From the NCBI RefSeq assembly GCF_014283215.1, contig NZ_JACOMF010000003.1, positions 62,001 through 126,000 of the forward strand: a DNA stretch of 64,000 nucleotides, given 5' to 3'. Below, one piece after another: positions 10,153-19,835 of this stretch (its first letter is position 1; each line of letters begins with the position of its first letter). The translations under genes were made by a program, and so were the position numbers. The notes under the pieces were generated by a model. It searched no databases. It had not been told where the DNA came from and saw only the letters and a program-made list of their open reading frames with translations. This DNA is from Siccirubricoccus deserti (lineage in GTDB: Bacteria; Pseudomonadota; Alphaproteobacteria; Acetobacterales; Acetobacteraceae).

Positions 10153-10788
10153 CTACCCACGCAACAGCCCGGCGACGAAGCCGGCCAGCCAGGGTTGCCG
10201 CGTCCGCCGGGTTCGCGCCGCATGCAGCACGGCCCGCGCCGCCGCCACGGTCGCGTCGAAATCGGCGTTGACCAGGACGTGGTCGAACTCGTCCCAGTGC
10301 TGCATCTCGGTCCGCGCCGCTTCCAGGCGCCGGGCGATCTCCGGCTCCGGGTCCTGGCCGCGGCCGCGGAGGCGGCGTTCCAACTCGGCGAGGCTTGGCG
10401 GCAGCAGGAAGATGCCGACGACATCCTCGGGCATCGCCGCCTTCAGCAGCCGGTGGCCCTGCCATTCGATGTCGAACAGCACGTCCTGCCCGGCCGCCAG
10501 CGCCGCCTCGACCGGGGCCCGCGGCGTGCCGTAGGAACGGCCGAGGAAGGTGGCGTGCTCCAGGAACTCCCCGGCGGCGACCCCGGCGGCGAAATGCTCC
10601 GGCGTGCGGAAGAAGTAGTGCACCCCCTCCTGCTCGCCCGGGCGCGGTGCCCGGGTGGTGGCGCTGATGGAGAGCGAGAGCGCAGGCTCGCTCCCCAACA
10701 GGGCGCGGGAGATGCTGGTCTTGCCGCCGCCCGGCGCCGCTGCCAGCACCAGGCAGACCCCGCGGCGCGGCCCACCCGCCGCACTCAT
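10153..10788 (-). CDS. gmk: Guanylate kinase
   Basis: A 211-residue GMP kinase that phosphorylates GMP to GDP with ATP. The GMP-binding region is visible as SISATTRAPRPGEQEGVHY, and the lid and adenine regions follow. The P-loop is AAPGGGKT (residues 17-24), with alanine where the usual GPSGAGKS has its first glycine. This still fits the [AG]xxxxGK[ST] pattern. The start ATG overlaps the stop of yicC, the common alphaproteobacterial yicC-gmk pairing. The gene converges on hrpB with 50 bases between them. Confidence 0.95.
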   Translation of the reverse strand: MSAAGGPRRGVCLVLAAAPGGGKTSISRALLGSEPALSLSISATTRAPRPGEQEGVHYFFRTPEHFAAGVAAGEFLEHATFLGRSYGTPRAPVEAALAAGQDVLFDIEWQGHRLLKAAMPEDVVGIFLLPPSLAELERRLRGRGQDPEPEIARRLEAARTEMQHWDEFDHVLVNADFDATVAAARAVLHAARTRRTRQPWLAGFVAGLLRG

Positions 10789-11672
10789 TCGATGTTCGCC
10801 GCCTGCTCGCGCAGCCGCTCGATCGCCGCCTTCAGCTCCAGACCGATGCGCGTCAGCGGCACCGAGGCGGATTTGGAGCAGAGGGTATTCGCCTCCCGCT
10901 GGAATTCCTGGGTGAGGAAATCCAGCTTGCGGCCGGCGCCGTCGCCCGCCGCCAGCAGCGCCCGCGCCGCCTCGATATGCGCGGTGAGCCGGTCCAGCTC
11001 CTCCCGCACATCGGATTTCTGCGCCAGCAGCGCGACCTCCTGGGCGAGCCGCTCCTCCGGCACCCGGGCGCGGCCGGCCTCGCCGAGGAGCGCGGCGAGC
11101 TGTTCCAGCAGCCTGGCGCGCTGGGCTTCCGGCTGACCGGCGGCGGCCTCGGCGGCGGCGTCGCGCAGCGTGGCGATCTCGTCCAGCAGCCCGGCGAGGA
11201 TGGAATGCAGCCGTGCCCCCTCGCCCTGCCGCGCCGCGACCAGGCCGGAGAGGGCGCGGCCATAGGCTTCCGCCAGGGTGGCGCGGGCGGCGTCCTGCTG
11301 CGCCTCGTCCACCTCCGGCACCTCGGCGCGCATCACCCCGGGCAGGGCGAGCAGCGCCTCGGCCCGTGGCGCGACGCTGCCGCGGATCCGCCCGGCGAGG
11401 TCGAGGGCCAGCTTCAGCACCTGTTCCAGCGCGGCTGGATCGACCGCCAGCTTCGGCCGCTCCTCCCGCTTCAGGCTCAGGGTGGCCGAGACATTGCCGC
11501 GCTTCAGCCGCTTCGCCGTGGCCTCCCGCAGCAGCGGCTCCAGCGCATCCTGGCCGTTCGGCAGGCGGAGGCGCAGGTCGAGGCCCCGGCCGTTCACGCT
11601 GCGCAGTTCCCAGACAAATGCGGTGCCGTCGCCCAGGCTGCCGCTCTCGCGCGCGAAGCCGGTCATGCTCAT
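10785..11672 (-). CDS. YicC/YloC-family endoribonuclease
   Basis: A 295-residue protein beginning MSMTGFARESG, the family hallmark, and ending in the conserved block TQEFQREANTLCSKS. YicC/YloC proteins have been described as endoribonucleases. Upstream in-frame ATGs exist at 11684 (MGTLMSMTGF) and further out, but the family starts within a few residues of SMTGF, so 11672 is preferred. It is coupled to gmk through an ATGA overlap and is divergent from the SDR gene at 11724. Confidence 0.9.
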   Translation of the reverse strand: MSMTGFARESGSLGDGTAFVWELRSVNGRGLDLRLRLPNGQDALEPLLREATAKRLKRGNVSATLSLKREERPKLAVDPAALEQVLKLALDLAGRIRGSVAPRAEALLALPGVMRAEVPEVDEAQQDAARATLAEAYGRALSGLVAARQGEGARLHSILAGLLDEIATLRDAAAEAAAGQPEAQRARLLEQLAALLGEAGRARVPEERLAQEVALLAQKSDVREELDRLTAHIEAARALLAAGDGAGRKLDFLTQEFQREANTLCSKSASVPLTRIGLELKAAIERLREQAANIE

Positions 11673-11723
11673 AAGGGTGCCCATGCGGGCGCTTGTCCCG
11701 CGTGGCGGGGGAGGATGCAAGCG

Positions 11724-12518
11724 ATGGCCGACCGAGGCTGGCCCTGGCGCCAGGTGCTGATCACCGGCGCCTCCTCCGGGCTGGGGCGCGCCCTGGCGCT
11801 GGCTTGCACGGCGCCCGGGGTGACGCTGCACCTGGCTGGCCGTGACGCGGCGCGGATCGGCGAGGTGGCCGAGGCCTGCATCGCGGCGGGGGCGGAAGCG
11901 CGGCCGCGGGTGGTGGAGGTGCGGGATGCCACTTCTATGGCCGAATGGATCGGCGGCGCCGGCCGGCTCGACCTCGTCATCGCCAATGCCGGCATCTCCG
12001 CCGGCACCGGCGGCCGGGCGGAGCCGATGGCGGTCTCCCGCGCGGTGTTCGAGACCAATGTCACCGGCGTGCTGAACACCGTGCTGCCGGCGATCGAGGC
12101 GATGGCCGAACAGTCGCCGGGGGCGGATGGGGTGCGCGGGCGGGTCGCCGTGGTCGCCTCCATCGCCGCCTTCGTCGCCGCTCCGGGGGCGCCGGCCTAC
12201 TGCGCCAGCAAGGCCGCGGTGCAGCGCTGGACGGAGGCGCTGGACGCCAGCGAGCGGCGGCGCGGCATCCGACTGCACGCGATTTGCCCTGGCTACATCC
12301 GCACCCCGATGACGGCGCGCAACCGCTTCCCCATGCCGCTGCTGATGGAGGCCGAGGACGCCGCCCGCCGGACCCTGTCGGGGATCGCCGCCGGGCGGGT
12401 GCGGGTGGCCTATCCCTGGCCGCTCTACCTGGCGGCGCGGCTGGTCGGCGGCCTGCCGCCCGGACTGCGGGCGGCGCTGCTCAATCCCTGGCCGGCGAAA
12501 GCTGCCGATCCGGGTTAG
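11724..12518 (+). CDS. Short-chain dehydrogenase/reductase
   Basis: A 264-residue classical SDR. The cofactor motif TGASSGLG is near residues 14-21, NAG occurs in the middle (IANAGIS), and the active-site YCASK has the Y-x3-K pair. The substrate is unknown. GGAGG at 11709-11713 lies 10 bases before ATG 11724, which favours this start over the ATG at 11715. It converges on the TerC-like gene, with two hairpins in the gap. Confidence 0.88.
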   Translation: MADRGWPWRQVLITGASSGLGRALALACTAPGVTLHLAGRDAARIGEVAEACIAAGAEARPRVVEVRDATSMAEWIGGAGRLDLVIANAGISAGTGGRAEPMAVSRAVFETNVTGVLNTVLPAIEAMAEQSPGADGVRGRVAVVASIAAFVAAPGAPAYCASKAAVQRWTEALDASERRRGIRLHAICPGYIRTPMTARNRFPMPLLMEAEDAARRTLSGIAAGRVRVAYPWPLYLAARLVGGLPPGLRAALLNPWPAKAADPG

Positions 12519-12529
12519 CCTCACCAGCG

Positions 12530-12586
12530 GCCCTGAAGGTTGACACGTTCAGGGCGGCTCAAACCGGGCCGCGCCACTTGGCGCGG
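12530..12586. terminator. Two hairpins between convergent SDR and TerC-like genes
   Basis: Arms GCCCTGAA (12530-12537) and TTCAGGGC (12548-12555) enclose a 10-base loop. Arms CCGCGCCA (12569-12576) and TGGCGCGG (12579-12586) enclose a 2-base loop. Neither is followed by a T tract. The position between convergent genes suggests a transcription end or mRNA-stabilising structure. Confidence 0.45.
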
Positions 12587-12610
12587 GCCACATTCGCGGC
12601 CTCGGACCGG

Positions 12611-13345
12611 TCAGTGAACCGGTCCGCCGGTATCAGGCCGCCTCCGCATGGCCCGCTTCGCCAGCAGGTTCAGCGCCTCCACCCCCGTGGCGAAGGCCAT
12701 GGCGGCGTAGACGAAGCCCTTCGGCACGTGGAAGCCGAAGCCTTCCGCCACCAGCACCATGCCGATCATCACCAGGAAGGCGAGGGCCAGCATCACCACC
12801 GTCGGGTTGCGTTCCATGAAGCGGGAGAGCGCATCCATCGACATCAGCATCGCCAGCACGGAGATGATGATGGCGGTGGCAATGACCCAGAACTCCCGCG
12901 TCAGCGCCACCGCGGCCAGGATGCTGTCCACCGAGAACACCAGGTCGAGCAGCAGGATCTGCGCCACGGTCGGCCAGAAGCGGGCCGTCGCGGCATCCGC
13001 GGCATGGCTGGCGGCCTGGGACGCCGGGTCTACCCGGTGGTGGATCTCGACCACCGCCTTGCCGATCAGGAACAGCCCGCCGGCGAGCAGGATCAGATCC
13101 TTGCCGGAGAATTCGACCCCCAGCAGGGTGAACCAGGGCCGGGTCAGCGACAGCAGCCAGGTGGCACCCGCCAGCATCGCGAACCGCATGAGCACCGCGA
13201 GGCCGAGGCCCGCCCGCCGGGCCGAGACGCGCTGTGCCTCGGGCAGCCGGTTCGACAGGATGGCGATGAACACCAGATTGTCGATGCCGAGCACCACTTC
13301 CATGGCGATCAGCGCGACGAGTGCCACCAGCAATTCGGTTTCCAT
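12611..13345 (-). CDS. TerC-family integral membrane protein
   Basis: A 244-residue polytopic protein of about seven membrane segments. Two conserved acidic membrane motifs, EVVLGIDNLVFIAIL near the N-terminus and LLDLVFSVDSILAAVAL in the second half, define the TerC/Alx/YkoY family. Characterised relatives take part in manganese export or metalation of secreted proteins, and older literature links TerC to tellurite resistance. A GGGAGAGG sequence sits six bases before ATG 13345, so the upstream ATGs at 13351 and 13387 are rejected. I see no yybP-ykoY riboswitch in the short upstream region. Confidence 0.88.
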   Translation of the reverse strand: METELLVALVALIAMEVVLGIDNLVFIAILSNRLPEAQRVSARRAGLGLAVLMRFAMLAGATWLLSLTRPWFTLLGVEFSGKDLILLAGGLFLIGKAVVEIHHRVDPASQAASHAADAATARFWPTVAQILLLDLVFSVDSILAAVALTREFWVIATAIIISVLAMLMSMDALSRFMERNPTVVMLALAFLVMIGMVLVAEGFGFHVPKGFVYAAMAFATGVEALNLLAKRAMRRRPDTGGPVH

Positions 13346-13476
13346 GCCCATCCTCTCCCGGCTATGCCCGGCGTAACGCTTCGTCACCGGCAGATTTGCC
13401 GCCAGGGCTTATATGGCCGGCGCACCGTGCCATCTTGTGACACTTCCGCAGCACAGCCGGGGGCCGCCGCTTGGGC

Positions 13477-15978
13477 ATGATGGGTCAATTGTCGCTTGGC
13501 GCCAGGCTGGCGCGGCGAGACCTGCGTGGCGGCGCGCGCTCGTTGCGCATCGTGCTGGCCTGCCTCGCCCTTGGTGTCGCCGCCATCGCCGCGGTCGGCA
13601 CCCTGCGGGCCGGGTTGCAGGCGGGGCTGGCGGCGGATGGGGCGCGGCTGCTCGGCGGCGATGTCGAACTGCGCAGCGGCGCCCGCCCGGCCGGGCCGGA
13701 GGCGCGGGCCTGGATCACCGCCCGCGGCGGCAACGTCTCCGAGATCGTCAGCCTGCGGGCCATGCTGGTCGCTCCCTCGGCCGAGCGAATGCTGGTCGAG
13801 CTGAAGGCGGTGGACGGCGCCTATCCGCTGTACGGGACGCTGGGTCTGGAGCCGGCGGTGGCGCTGGCCGAGGATACCGTCGCGCTCGACCCGATGGTGG
13901 CGGAACGGCTGGGGCTGGCGCCCGGCGACCGGGTGCGGATCGGCGAGGCCGAGCTGCGCTTCGCCGCACTGGTGACGCAGGAGCCTGACAAGGTCGCCAC
14001 CCCAGCGATCTTCGGGCCGCGCGCCCTGGTGACGCGCGCGGCGCTGGACCGTGCCGGCCTGTTGCAGCCGGGCAGCCTGGCGCAGCACGAGCTGCGCATC
14101 CGCCTGCCACCTGGTATCGCCCCCCGCGGCTTCGCCGCGGCGCTGCGCGCGGCCTTCCCGGCCGAGGGCTGGCGGATTCGCACCGCCGATGCCGCGGAGC
14201 CGGGGGTGAACCGCTTCCTCGACCGCGCCGCCGCCTTCCTCACCCTGGCCGGGCTGACCGCGCTGCTGGTCGGCGGCATTGGCGTCGCCACCGGGGTGCG
14301 GGCCTGGCTGGAGGCGCGGGCACGGAGCATCGCCACCCTGCGCTGCCTGGGCGCGGCTTCCTCGACCATCTTCCTCACTTATCTGTTGCAGGTCCTGGCG
14401 CTGGCGGCGCTCGGCATCGCGGTCGGGCTGGTGGCCGGCTACGGGTTGAGCTGGGCGGCGGCGCAGGCGCTGGCCGGGGCGCTGCCGGTGCCGCCGCGGT
14501 TGGCGCCCTATCCGCAGCCGCTGGCGCTGGCGGCGCTGTACGGGCTGCTGACGGCACTGGCCTTCGCGCTCTGGCCGCTCGGCCGGGCGGCGCGGATCTC
14601 CGGCGCGGCACTGTTCCGGGATGCGGTGCAGCCGACCGGGGGCCAGCCGGGCTGGGGCGTGCTGGGGATGAACCTCGCGGCCGGGGTGGCGCTGGTCGGG
14701 CTGATCGTCACCACCTCAGGCGACCCGGTCATCGCCGCCTGGTTCTGCGCCGCGGCGGTGGCGGCGCTGGTCCTGTTCCGCGGCGGGGCGGAAGGGCTGA
14801 TGCGCCTTGCCCGGCGGCTCGGCCATATCCGCCGCCCAGCCTGGCGGCTCGGCCTCGCCAATCTGCACCGGCCGGCGGCGCCGACGCCGGTGATGGTGGT
14901 GGCGCTTGGCATCGGCCTCACCACCCTGGCCGCCATCGCCCAGATCGAGGGCAACCTGCGGCGGCAACTGGCCGGGGAGATGCCGGCGCAGGCACCGAAT
15001 TTCTTCTTCATCGACATCCAGTCCGATCAGGCGGTGCGCTTCGACGCGCTGGCCCGCGGCCTGCCCGGCGTGGCGGAGGTGAAGCGGATGCCGAGCCTGC
15101 GCGCCCGGGTGGTGGCGGTGAACGGCGTGCCGGCCGAGCGGGCGCGGACCACGCCGGAGACCGCCTGGGCGCTGCGCGGCGACCGCGGCCTGACCTATTC
15201 CGCCACCCCGCCGGAGGGCACGAGGATCACCGCCGGCCAGTGGTGGCCGGCGGATTACCGGGGGGAGCCGCTGCTGTCGCTCGACGCCGGGATAGCGCAG
15301 GGCTGGGGGGTGGGGATCGGCGATACCATCTCGGTCAACATCCTCGGCCGCACGATCGACCTGCGCATCGCCAATCTGCGGGCGGTGGAATGGCGTGGAC
15401 TCGGGATGAACTTCACCCTGGTGGCCTCGCCTGGCCTGCTGGAGGCGGCGCCGCACACCCATATCGCCACCCTCCGCGGCGACCCGGCACGGGATGCCGC
15501 GGTGCTGCGGGCGGTGACCGATGCCTTCCCCAACGTCTCCGGCATCCGGGTGCGGGATGCGCTGGAGGCGGTGGCGGCGTTGCTGGGCCGGGTCGGGGTG
15601 GCGATGACGGCGACCGGCGGCATCACCCTGCTGGCCGGCGGGCTGGTGTTGGCCGGAGCCATCGCCGCCGGGCAGCGCCGGCGGGTGCGGGATGCGGTGG
15701 TGCTGAAGATCCTGGGCGCAACAAGGGCGCAGATCCGTGCCGCTTGGCTGGTGGAATACGCCTTGGTCGGGCTGGTGGCCGGTGGGCTGGCGGCGGTGGC
15801 CGGCAGCGTCGGTGCCTGGGCGGTGGTGCGGCTGGTGATGCGGGCGGAGTGGGTACTGCTGCCAGGGACGCTGGTGGCCACCGTGCTGGGCTGTATGCTG
15901 CTGACCCTCGGCTGCGGCCAGATTGGCGGCATGCTGGCGCTGCGGGCCCGGCCAGGGCCGCTGTTGCGCCATGAGTAG
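13477..15978 (+). CDS. FtsX-like ABC transporter permease (YbbP type), no ATPase nearby
   Basis: An 833-residue inner-membrane permease. One membrane segment near residues 20-42 is followed by a large periplasmic region, then two FtsX-type membrane blocks (about 250-400 and 710-830) separated by further membrane segments and a second periplasmic region. This matches YbbP-like permeases that usually pair with a YbbA-type ATP-binding subunit in lipoprotein or cell-envelope transport. No ATPase gene lies on either side here. Start choice is ATG 13477; the next ATG is directly adjacent at 13480. Confidence 0.85.
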   Translation: MMGQLSLGARLARRDLRGGARSLRIVLACLALGVAAIAAVGTLRAGLQAGLAADGARLLGGDVELRSGARPAGPEARAWITARGGNVSEIVSLRAMLVAPSAERMLVELKAVDGAYPLYGTLGLEPAVALAEDTVALDPMVAERLGLAPGDRVRIGEAELRFAALVTQEPDKVATPAIFGPRALVTRAALDRAGLLQPGSLAQHELRIRLPPGIAPRGFAAALRAAFPAEGWRIRTADAAEPGVNRFLDRAAAFLTLAGLTALLVGGIGVATGVRAWLEARARSIATLRCLGAASSTIFLTYLLQVLALAALGIAVGLVAGYGLSWAAAQALAGALPVPPRLAPYPQPLALAALYGLLTALAFALWPLGRAARISGAALFRDAVQPTGGQPGWGVLGMNLAAGVALVGLIVTTSGDPVIAAWFCAAAVAALVLFRGGAEGLMRLARRLGHIRRPAWRLGLANLHRPAAPTPVMVVALGIGLTTLAAIAQIEGNLRRQLAGEMPAQAPNFFFIDIQSDQAVRFDALARGLPGVAEVKRMPSLRARVVAVNGVPAERARTTPETAWALRGDRGLTYSATPPEGTRITAGQWWPADYRGEPLLSLDAGIAQGWGVGIGDTISVNILGRTIDLRIANLRAVEWRGLGMNFTLVASPGLLEAAPHTHIATLRGDPARDAAVLRAVTDAFPNVSGIRVRDALEAVAALLGRVGVAMTATGGITLLAGGLVLAGAIAAGQRRRVRDAVVLKILGATRAQIRAAWLVEYALVGLVAGGLAAVAGSVGAWAVVRLVMRAEWVLLPGTLVATVLGCMLLTLGCGQIGGMLALRARPGPLLRHE

Positions 15979-16088
15979 CAACCGGTCACACTTCGCCACA
16001 TGAGGGACGTGCCCGCCGTCCCCGGATCAACATTGCGGGCATCCAGGCTCCGCCGCACGGGGAAGATCGGAATCGCTGCCGATTCCCA

Positions 16089-16118
16089 TTGAAGCGGATT
16101 ACCGATTCTCCATATACA
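16089..16118 (+). promoter_or_regulatory. Candidate sigma-70-type promoter for the BI-1 gene
   Basis: TTGAAG (16089-16094) and TATACA (16113-16118) are spaced by 18 bases and lie about 47 bases before the ATG at 16165. The surrounding stretch is visibly richer in A+T than the flanking genes. CGGAGGTTC just before the gene supplies the ribosome-binding site. Confidence 0.5.
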
Positions 16119-16164
16119 GCGTGACGCGGGGCTACGTCCCCACTTTCGGAGGTTCAAGACACCA

Positions 16165-16959
16165 ATGGCCCTTCAACCCGACTATCGATTCCAGACGGGT
16201 GCGTCAGGCTGGGGTCGTACCGCGACCGCCGACGCCGCTGCCGTCGATGCCGGGCTCCGGGCATATATGCTCCGGGTCTATAATTGGATGGCATCCGGGC
16301 TGCTGCTGACCGGCATCGTGGCCCTTGCCGTCGTGACCGTTCCAGCGCTTCAGGAGCTGTTCTACCAGGCGGTGCGCCTGCCGAACGGTCGCGTCGCGAT
16401 GCAGCCGACGATCCTGTTCTGGGTCGCCGCCCTTTCCCCACTCGCCTTCATCCTGGTGCTGAGCTTCGGCTACAACCGGCTGAGCAAATCGACGGCGCAG
16501 ATGCTGTTCTGGGCCTTCGCCGTCTGCATGGGCGCCAGCATCAGCAACTTGGCCTTCCGCTACACCGGTGCTTCGATCGCCAGCACCTTCTTCGCCACGG
16601 CCGGCATGTATGCCGCGGTCAGCCTCTACGGCTACACCACCAAGGCCGACCTGACGCGGATGGGCAGCTTCCTGATCATGGGGCTGATCGGCATCCTGAT
16701 CGCCATGGTCGTGAACATCTTCATGCAGTCGTCGGCGCTGGCCTTCGCCATCAGCGTGATCGGCGTGCTCGTGTTCCTCGGCCTCACCGCCTATGACACC
16801 CAGCGGATCAAGGCCGACTACATCGAGCACTCCTACGCCGAGGGGACCGAGGAAGCCGGCAAGCGTAGCGTGATGGACGCGCTGGCCCTCTATCTGAACT
16901 TCATCAACCTGTTCCAGTTCATGCTGCAACTGGTTGGCGTACGCCAGGGCAACGACTGA
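16165..16959 (+). CDS. Bax inhibitor-1 (BI-1/YccA) family membrane protein
   Basis: A 264-residue protein with a hydrophilic N-terminus and about seven membrane helices. The family signature appears as YDTQRIK in the C-terminal third, following GVLVFLGLTA. Bacterial BI-1 proteins are pH-sensitive calcium leak channels or partners of membrane proteases such as FtsH. The gene stands alone, with its own promoter candidate and a strong terminator. Confidence 0.92.
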   Translation: MALQPDYRFQTGASGWGRTATADAAAVDAGLRAYMLRVYNWMASGLLLTGIVALAVVTVPALQELFYQAVRLPNGRVAMQPTILFWVAALSPLAFILVLSFGYNRLSKSTAQMLFWAFAVCMGASISNLAFRYTGASIASTFFATAGMYAAVSLYGYTTKADLTRMGSFLIMGLIGILIAMVVNIFMQSSALAFAISVIGVLVFLGLTAYDTQRIKADYIEHSYAEGTEEAGKRSVMDALALYLNFINLFQFMLQLVGVRQGND

Positions 16960-16985
16960 TCCTAGTCACCAGCTACGAGGATCGA

Positions 16986-17016
16986 GCCCCGGAGACACCG
17001 TCTCCGGGGCTTTTTT
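16986..17016 (+). terminator. Rho-independent terminator after the BI-1 gene
   Basis: A perfect 10-bp stem, GCCCCGGAGA (16986-16995) with TCTCCGGGGC (17001-17010), has a 5-base loop and is followed directly by six T residues (17011-17016). It lies 27 bases after the stop codon. It is the only textbook intrinsic terminator I saw in the window. Confidence 0.93.
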
Positions 17017-17056
17017 CTTGCCTCGGCCGCCGGTCCGGCGCACGGCTTTCGACGCC

Positions 17057-18001
17057 ATGACCGAGCCGCACGCGCACCACCACGGCCACCGCCAGCACGG
17101 CCACGGCGGCCATCAGCATGGACCCAGGCCGGAGGAGCGGGGCTTCGCCGCCGGCGTCGCACTCAACCTCGGCTTCGTGCTGGCGGAAGCCGCGGCCGGC
17201 CTGCTTGCCGGCTCCCTGGCGCTGCTGGCGGATGCGGCGCACAACCTTTCGGACGTGCTGGGGCTGATGCTTGCCTGGGGCGCGGTGCGGCTGGCGCGGC
17301 GTCAGCCGGGCGGGCGGCGGACCTATGGCTGGCACCGCGGGACCATCCTGGCGGCGCTGGCCAACGCGATGCTGCTGCTGGTCGCGGTCGGCGCCATCGC
17401 CCTGGAATCGGCGCAGCGGCTGCTGGACCCGGCGCCGGTCGCCACCGGCTTCATGCTCTGGGTCGCCGCCGTCGGGGTGCTGGTCAATGCCGGCACGGCG
17501 CTGCTGTTCGCCCGCGGCCGCCACGCCGACCTCAACCGTCGCGGCGCCTATCTGCACATGCTGGCCGATGCCGGCGTCTCCGCCGGCGTGGTGGCCGGGG
17601 CGCTGCTGATCGACGCCACCGGCTGGGCCTGGATCGACCCGGTCCTCGGTCTCGGCATCGCCGCGGTGATCCTGATCGGCACCTGGGGGCTGCTGCGGGA
17701 GGCGGTGGACCTGGCGATGGATGCGGTGCCGCCCGGCATCGATCCGGCGGCGGTGCTGACCTACCTCCAGGCGGCCCCCGGCGTGGCCGAGGTGCATGAC
17801 CTGCACGTCTGGGCGATCTCGACCACCGAGACGGCCCTGACGGCGCATCTGGTGCGCCCCGCGGCCGGGCTGGACGACGGTTTCCTCACCACCGTGCAGG
17901 AAGCGTTGCGGGACCGCTTCGGCATCGGCCATGCCACCCTGCAGGTCGAGGCGGGCGACCCTGCCCATCCCTGCCGCCTTGCCCCCGCCGAAGTGGTCTG
18001 A
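17057..18001 (+). CDS. Cation diffusion facilitator (CzcD-like) metal exporter
   Basis: A 314-residue CDF transporter. The N-terminus is a histidine cluster (about 10 His in the first 22 residues, [18 protein letters not shown]), typical of zinc or cobalt exporters. Six membrane segments follow, with the metal-site motif [10 protein letters not shown] in helix 2 and a matching HMLADAG in helix 5. A cytosolic C-terminal domain has VHDLHVW. It exchanges divalent metal for protons. ATG 17057 directly precedes the His cluster. The gene lies just downstream of the BI-1 terminator, so it probably has its own promoter. Confidence 0.92.
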   Translation: MTEPHAHHHGHRQHGHGGHQHGPRPEERGFAAGVALNLGFVLAEAAAGLLAGSLALLADAAHNLSDVLGLMLAWGAVRLARRQPGGRRTYGWHRGTILAALANAMLLLVAVGAIALESAQRLLDPAPVATGFMLWVAAVGVLVNAGTALLFARGRHADLNRRGAYLHMLADAGVSAGVVAGALLIDATGWAWIDPVLGLGIAAVILIGTWGLLREAVDLAMDAVPPGIDPAAVLTYLQAAPGVAEVHDLHVWAISTTETALTAHLVRPAAGLDDGFLTTVQEALRDRFGIGHATLQVEAGDPAHPCRLAPAEVV

Positions 18002-18086
18002 ACCACCCGACAACCCCACCCGCCATGCCGCGTTTGCCCCTGGGACGGCCGCCGCGCCACGTGCCGGCCACGAGGGAGACAACCGC

Positions 18087-19256
18087 ATGCGCGCACTCTG
18101 CTGGCACGGCAAGCAGGACATCCGCTGCGACACCGTGCCCGATCCGAAGATCGAGCACCCGCGCGACGCCATCATCAAGGTGACGGCCTGCGCCATCTGC
18201 GGCTCCGACCTGCATCTCTACGACGGCTTCATGCCGGGGATGGAGAGCGGCGACATCATGGGCCATGAGTTCATGGGCGTGGTCGAGGAGGTCGGGCCGG
18301 AGAACACGGTGCTGAAGAAGGGCGACCGCATCGTCGTGCCCTTCACCATCATCTGCGGCGAATGCGACCAGTGCCGGCGTGGCAATTTCTCGGTCTGCGA
18401 ACGCAGCAACCGCAACAAGTCGCTGGCCGACAAGGTGTTCGGCCACGCCACCGCGGGGCTGTTCGGCTACACCCACCTGACCGGCGGCTACGCCGGCGGC
18501 CAGGCGGAATACGTCCGCGTGCCCTTCGCCGACAAGACGCATGTGAAGATCCCGGATGGGGTCACCGACGAGCAGGTGCTGTTCCTCGGCGACATCTTCC
18601 CGACCGGCTGGCAGGCGGCGGTGCAATGCGACATCCAGCCGACCGATACGGTGGCCATCTGGGGCTGCGGCCCGGTCGGGCAATTCGCCATCCGTAGCGC
18701 CGTGCTGCTCGGCGCGAAGCAGGTCATCGCCATCGACACCGTGCCGGAACGCCTTGCCATGGCCCGAGCCGGCGGCGCCACGACCATCGACTTCATGGCC
18801 GAGAGCGTGGTGGAGCGGCTGAACGAGCTGACCGGCGGCAAGGGGCCGGAGAAATGCATCGACGCGGTCGGCATGGAAGCGCATGCCACCGCCACCCTCG
18901 ACAGCCTCTACGACCGTGCCAAGCAGGCAGTGATGCTGGAGACCGACCGGCCGCATGTGTTGCGGGAGATGATGTATGTCTGCCGCCCGGCCGGAACGCT
19001 CTCCATCCCCGGTGTCTATGGCGGGCTGCTGGACAAGGTTCCGTTCGGCATGGCGATGAACAAGGGCCTGACCTTTCGCATGGGCCAGACCCATGTGAAC
19101 CGCTGGACCGACGACCTGCTGCGCCGCATCCAGCAGGGCCAGATCGACCCCTCCTTCGTCATCACCCATACCGTCGGACTCGAGCAGGGGCCGGAGATGT
19201 ACAAGACCTTCCGCGACAAGAAGGACAACTGCATCAAGGTGGTGCTGAAGCCATGA
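18087..19256 (+). CDS. Zinc-dependent alcohol dehydrogenase (MDR family)
   Basis: A 389-residue medium-chain dehydrogenase. Catalytic zinc ligands are C38 (CAICGSDLH) and the H60-E61 pair (MGHEF). Structural zinc cysteines are C90, C93, C96 and C104. The NAD motif is GCGPVGQ. The sequence resembles the glutathione-independent formaldehyde dehydrogenase or threonine-dehydrogenase-like branch, but the substrate is not fixed by what I can see. GAGGGAGA (about 18072-18079) is a good ribosome-binding site. The stop overlaps the start of a small membrane protein (ATGA), so the two are coupled. Confidence 0.9.
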   Translation: MRALCWHGKQDIRCDTVPDPKIEHPRDAIIKVTACAICGSDLHLYDGFMPGMESGDIMGHEFMGVVEEVGPENTVLKKGDRIVVPFTIICGECDQCRRGNFSVCERSNRNKSLADKVFGHATAGLFGYTHLTGGYAGGQAEYVRVPFADKTHVKIPDGVTDEQVLFLGDIFPTGWQAAVQCDIQPTDTVAIWGCGPVGQFAIRSAVLLGAKQVIAIDTVPERLAMARAGGATTIDFMAESVVERLNELTGGKGPEKCIDAVGMEAHATATLDSLYDRAKQAVMLETDRPHVLREMMYVCRPAGTLSIPGVYGGLLDKVPFGMAMNKGLTFRMGQTHVNRWTDDLLRRIQQGQIDPSFVITHTVGLEQGPEMYKTFRDKKDNCIKVVLKP

Positions 19257-19786
19257 GGGGCAAGGCGATGGCGAAGCGACGCAACACGCGGCCGGATGCG
19301 CTGGCCCAGGGCCTCGGCTGGTTCAGCATCGGGATCGGGCTGGTGGAGATGCTGGCGCCGCATGCGCTGGCGCGCGGCCTCAACCTGCGCGGCAACGAAC
19401 GGCTGCTGGCCAGCTATGGCGTGCGGGAGGTGGCGACCGGCATCGGCATCCTCGCCTCGCGCGATCCCGAGCCCTGGATCTGGGGCAGGGTGGCGGGCGA
19501 TGCGCTGGACATCGGCACCCTGGCGACCGGGCTGGACGGCCATGACGACCGGCGCGAGGGCGCGGGCATCGCCCTGGCGGCGGTGCTCGGGGTGACGGTG
19601 CTCGACGTGCTCTGCGCCAGCAGCCTCAGGGCCCGGCGCCGGGCGCGGGCGGTGCCGCCCGACTACAGCCGCCGCAGCGGATTGCCGCGGCCACCGGAGG
19701 CGATGCGCGGCGCCGCGCGGGACTTCGAGGTGCCGGCCGACATGCGCACGCCAGAGCCGCTGCGGCCCTGGGTGCCGGCGGCCTGA
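19253..19786 (+). CDS. Small membrane protein coupled to the alcohol dehydrogenase
   Basis: A 177-residue protein with about three hydrophobic segments (near residues 20-38, 55-72 and 95-115) and a basic, proline-rich C-terminal tail of about 55 residues. The block [14 protein letters not shown] resembles the N-terminal membrane part of proteins often labelled cyclase/dehydrase in alphaproteobacteria, but the SRPBCC domain is absent here. The function is unknown. It overlaps the dehydrogenase stop by four bases. An internal ATG at 19268 is the alternative start. Confidence 0.75.
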   Translation: MRGKAMAKRRNTRPDALAQGLGWFSIGIGLVEMLAPHALARGLNLRGNERLLASYGVREVATGIGILASRDPEPWIWGRVAGDALDIGTLATGLDGHDDRREGAGIALAAVLGVTVLDVLCASSLRARRRARAVPPDYSRRSGLPRPPEAMRGAARDFEVPADMRTPEPLRPWVPAA

Positions 19787-19835
19787 CGGCAGTTGGCCAG
19801 TCGATCCGGCAAGGCGCGGGTTGCCCCTGCCTGCC

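Noticed and set aside
13346-13476. yybP-ykoY manganese riboswitch upstream of the TerC-like gene
   Set aside because: The gap is short and lacks the paired-loop consensus that I would expect.
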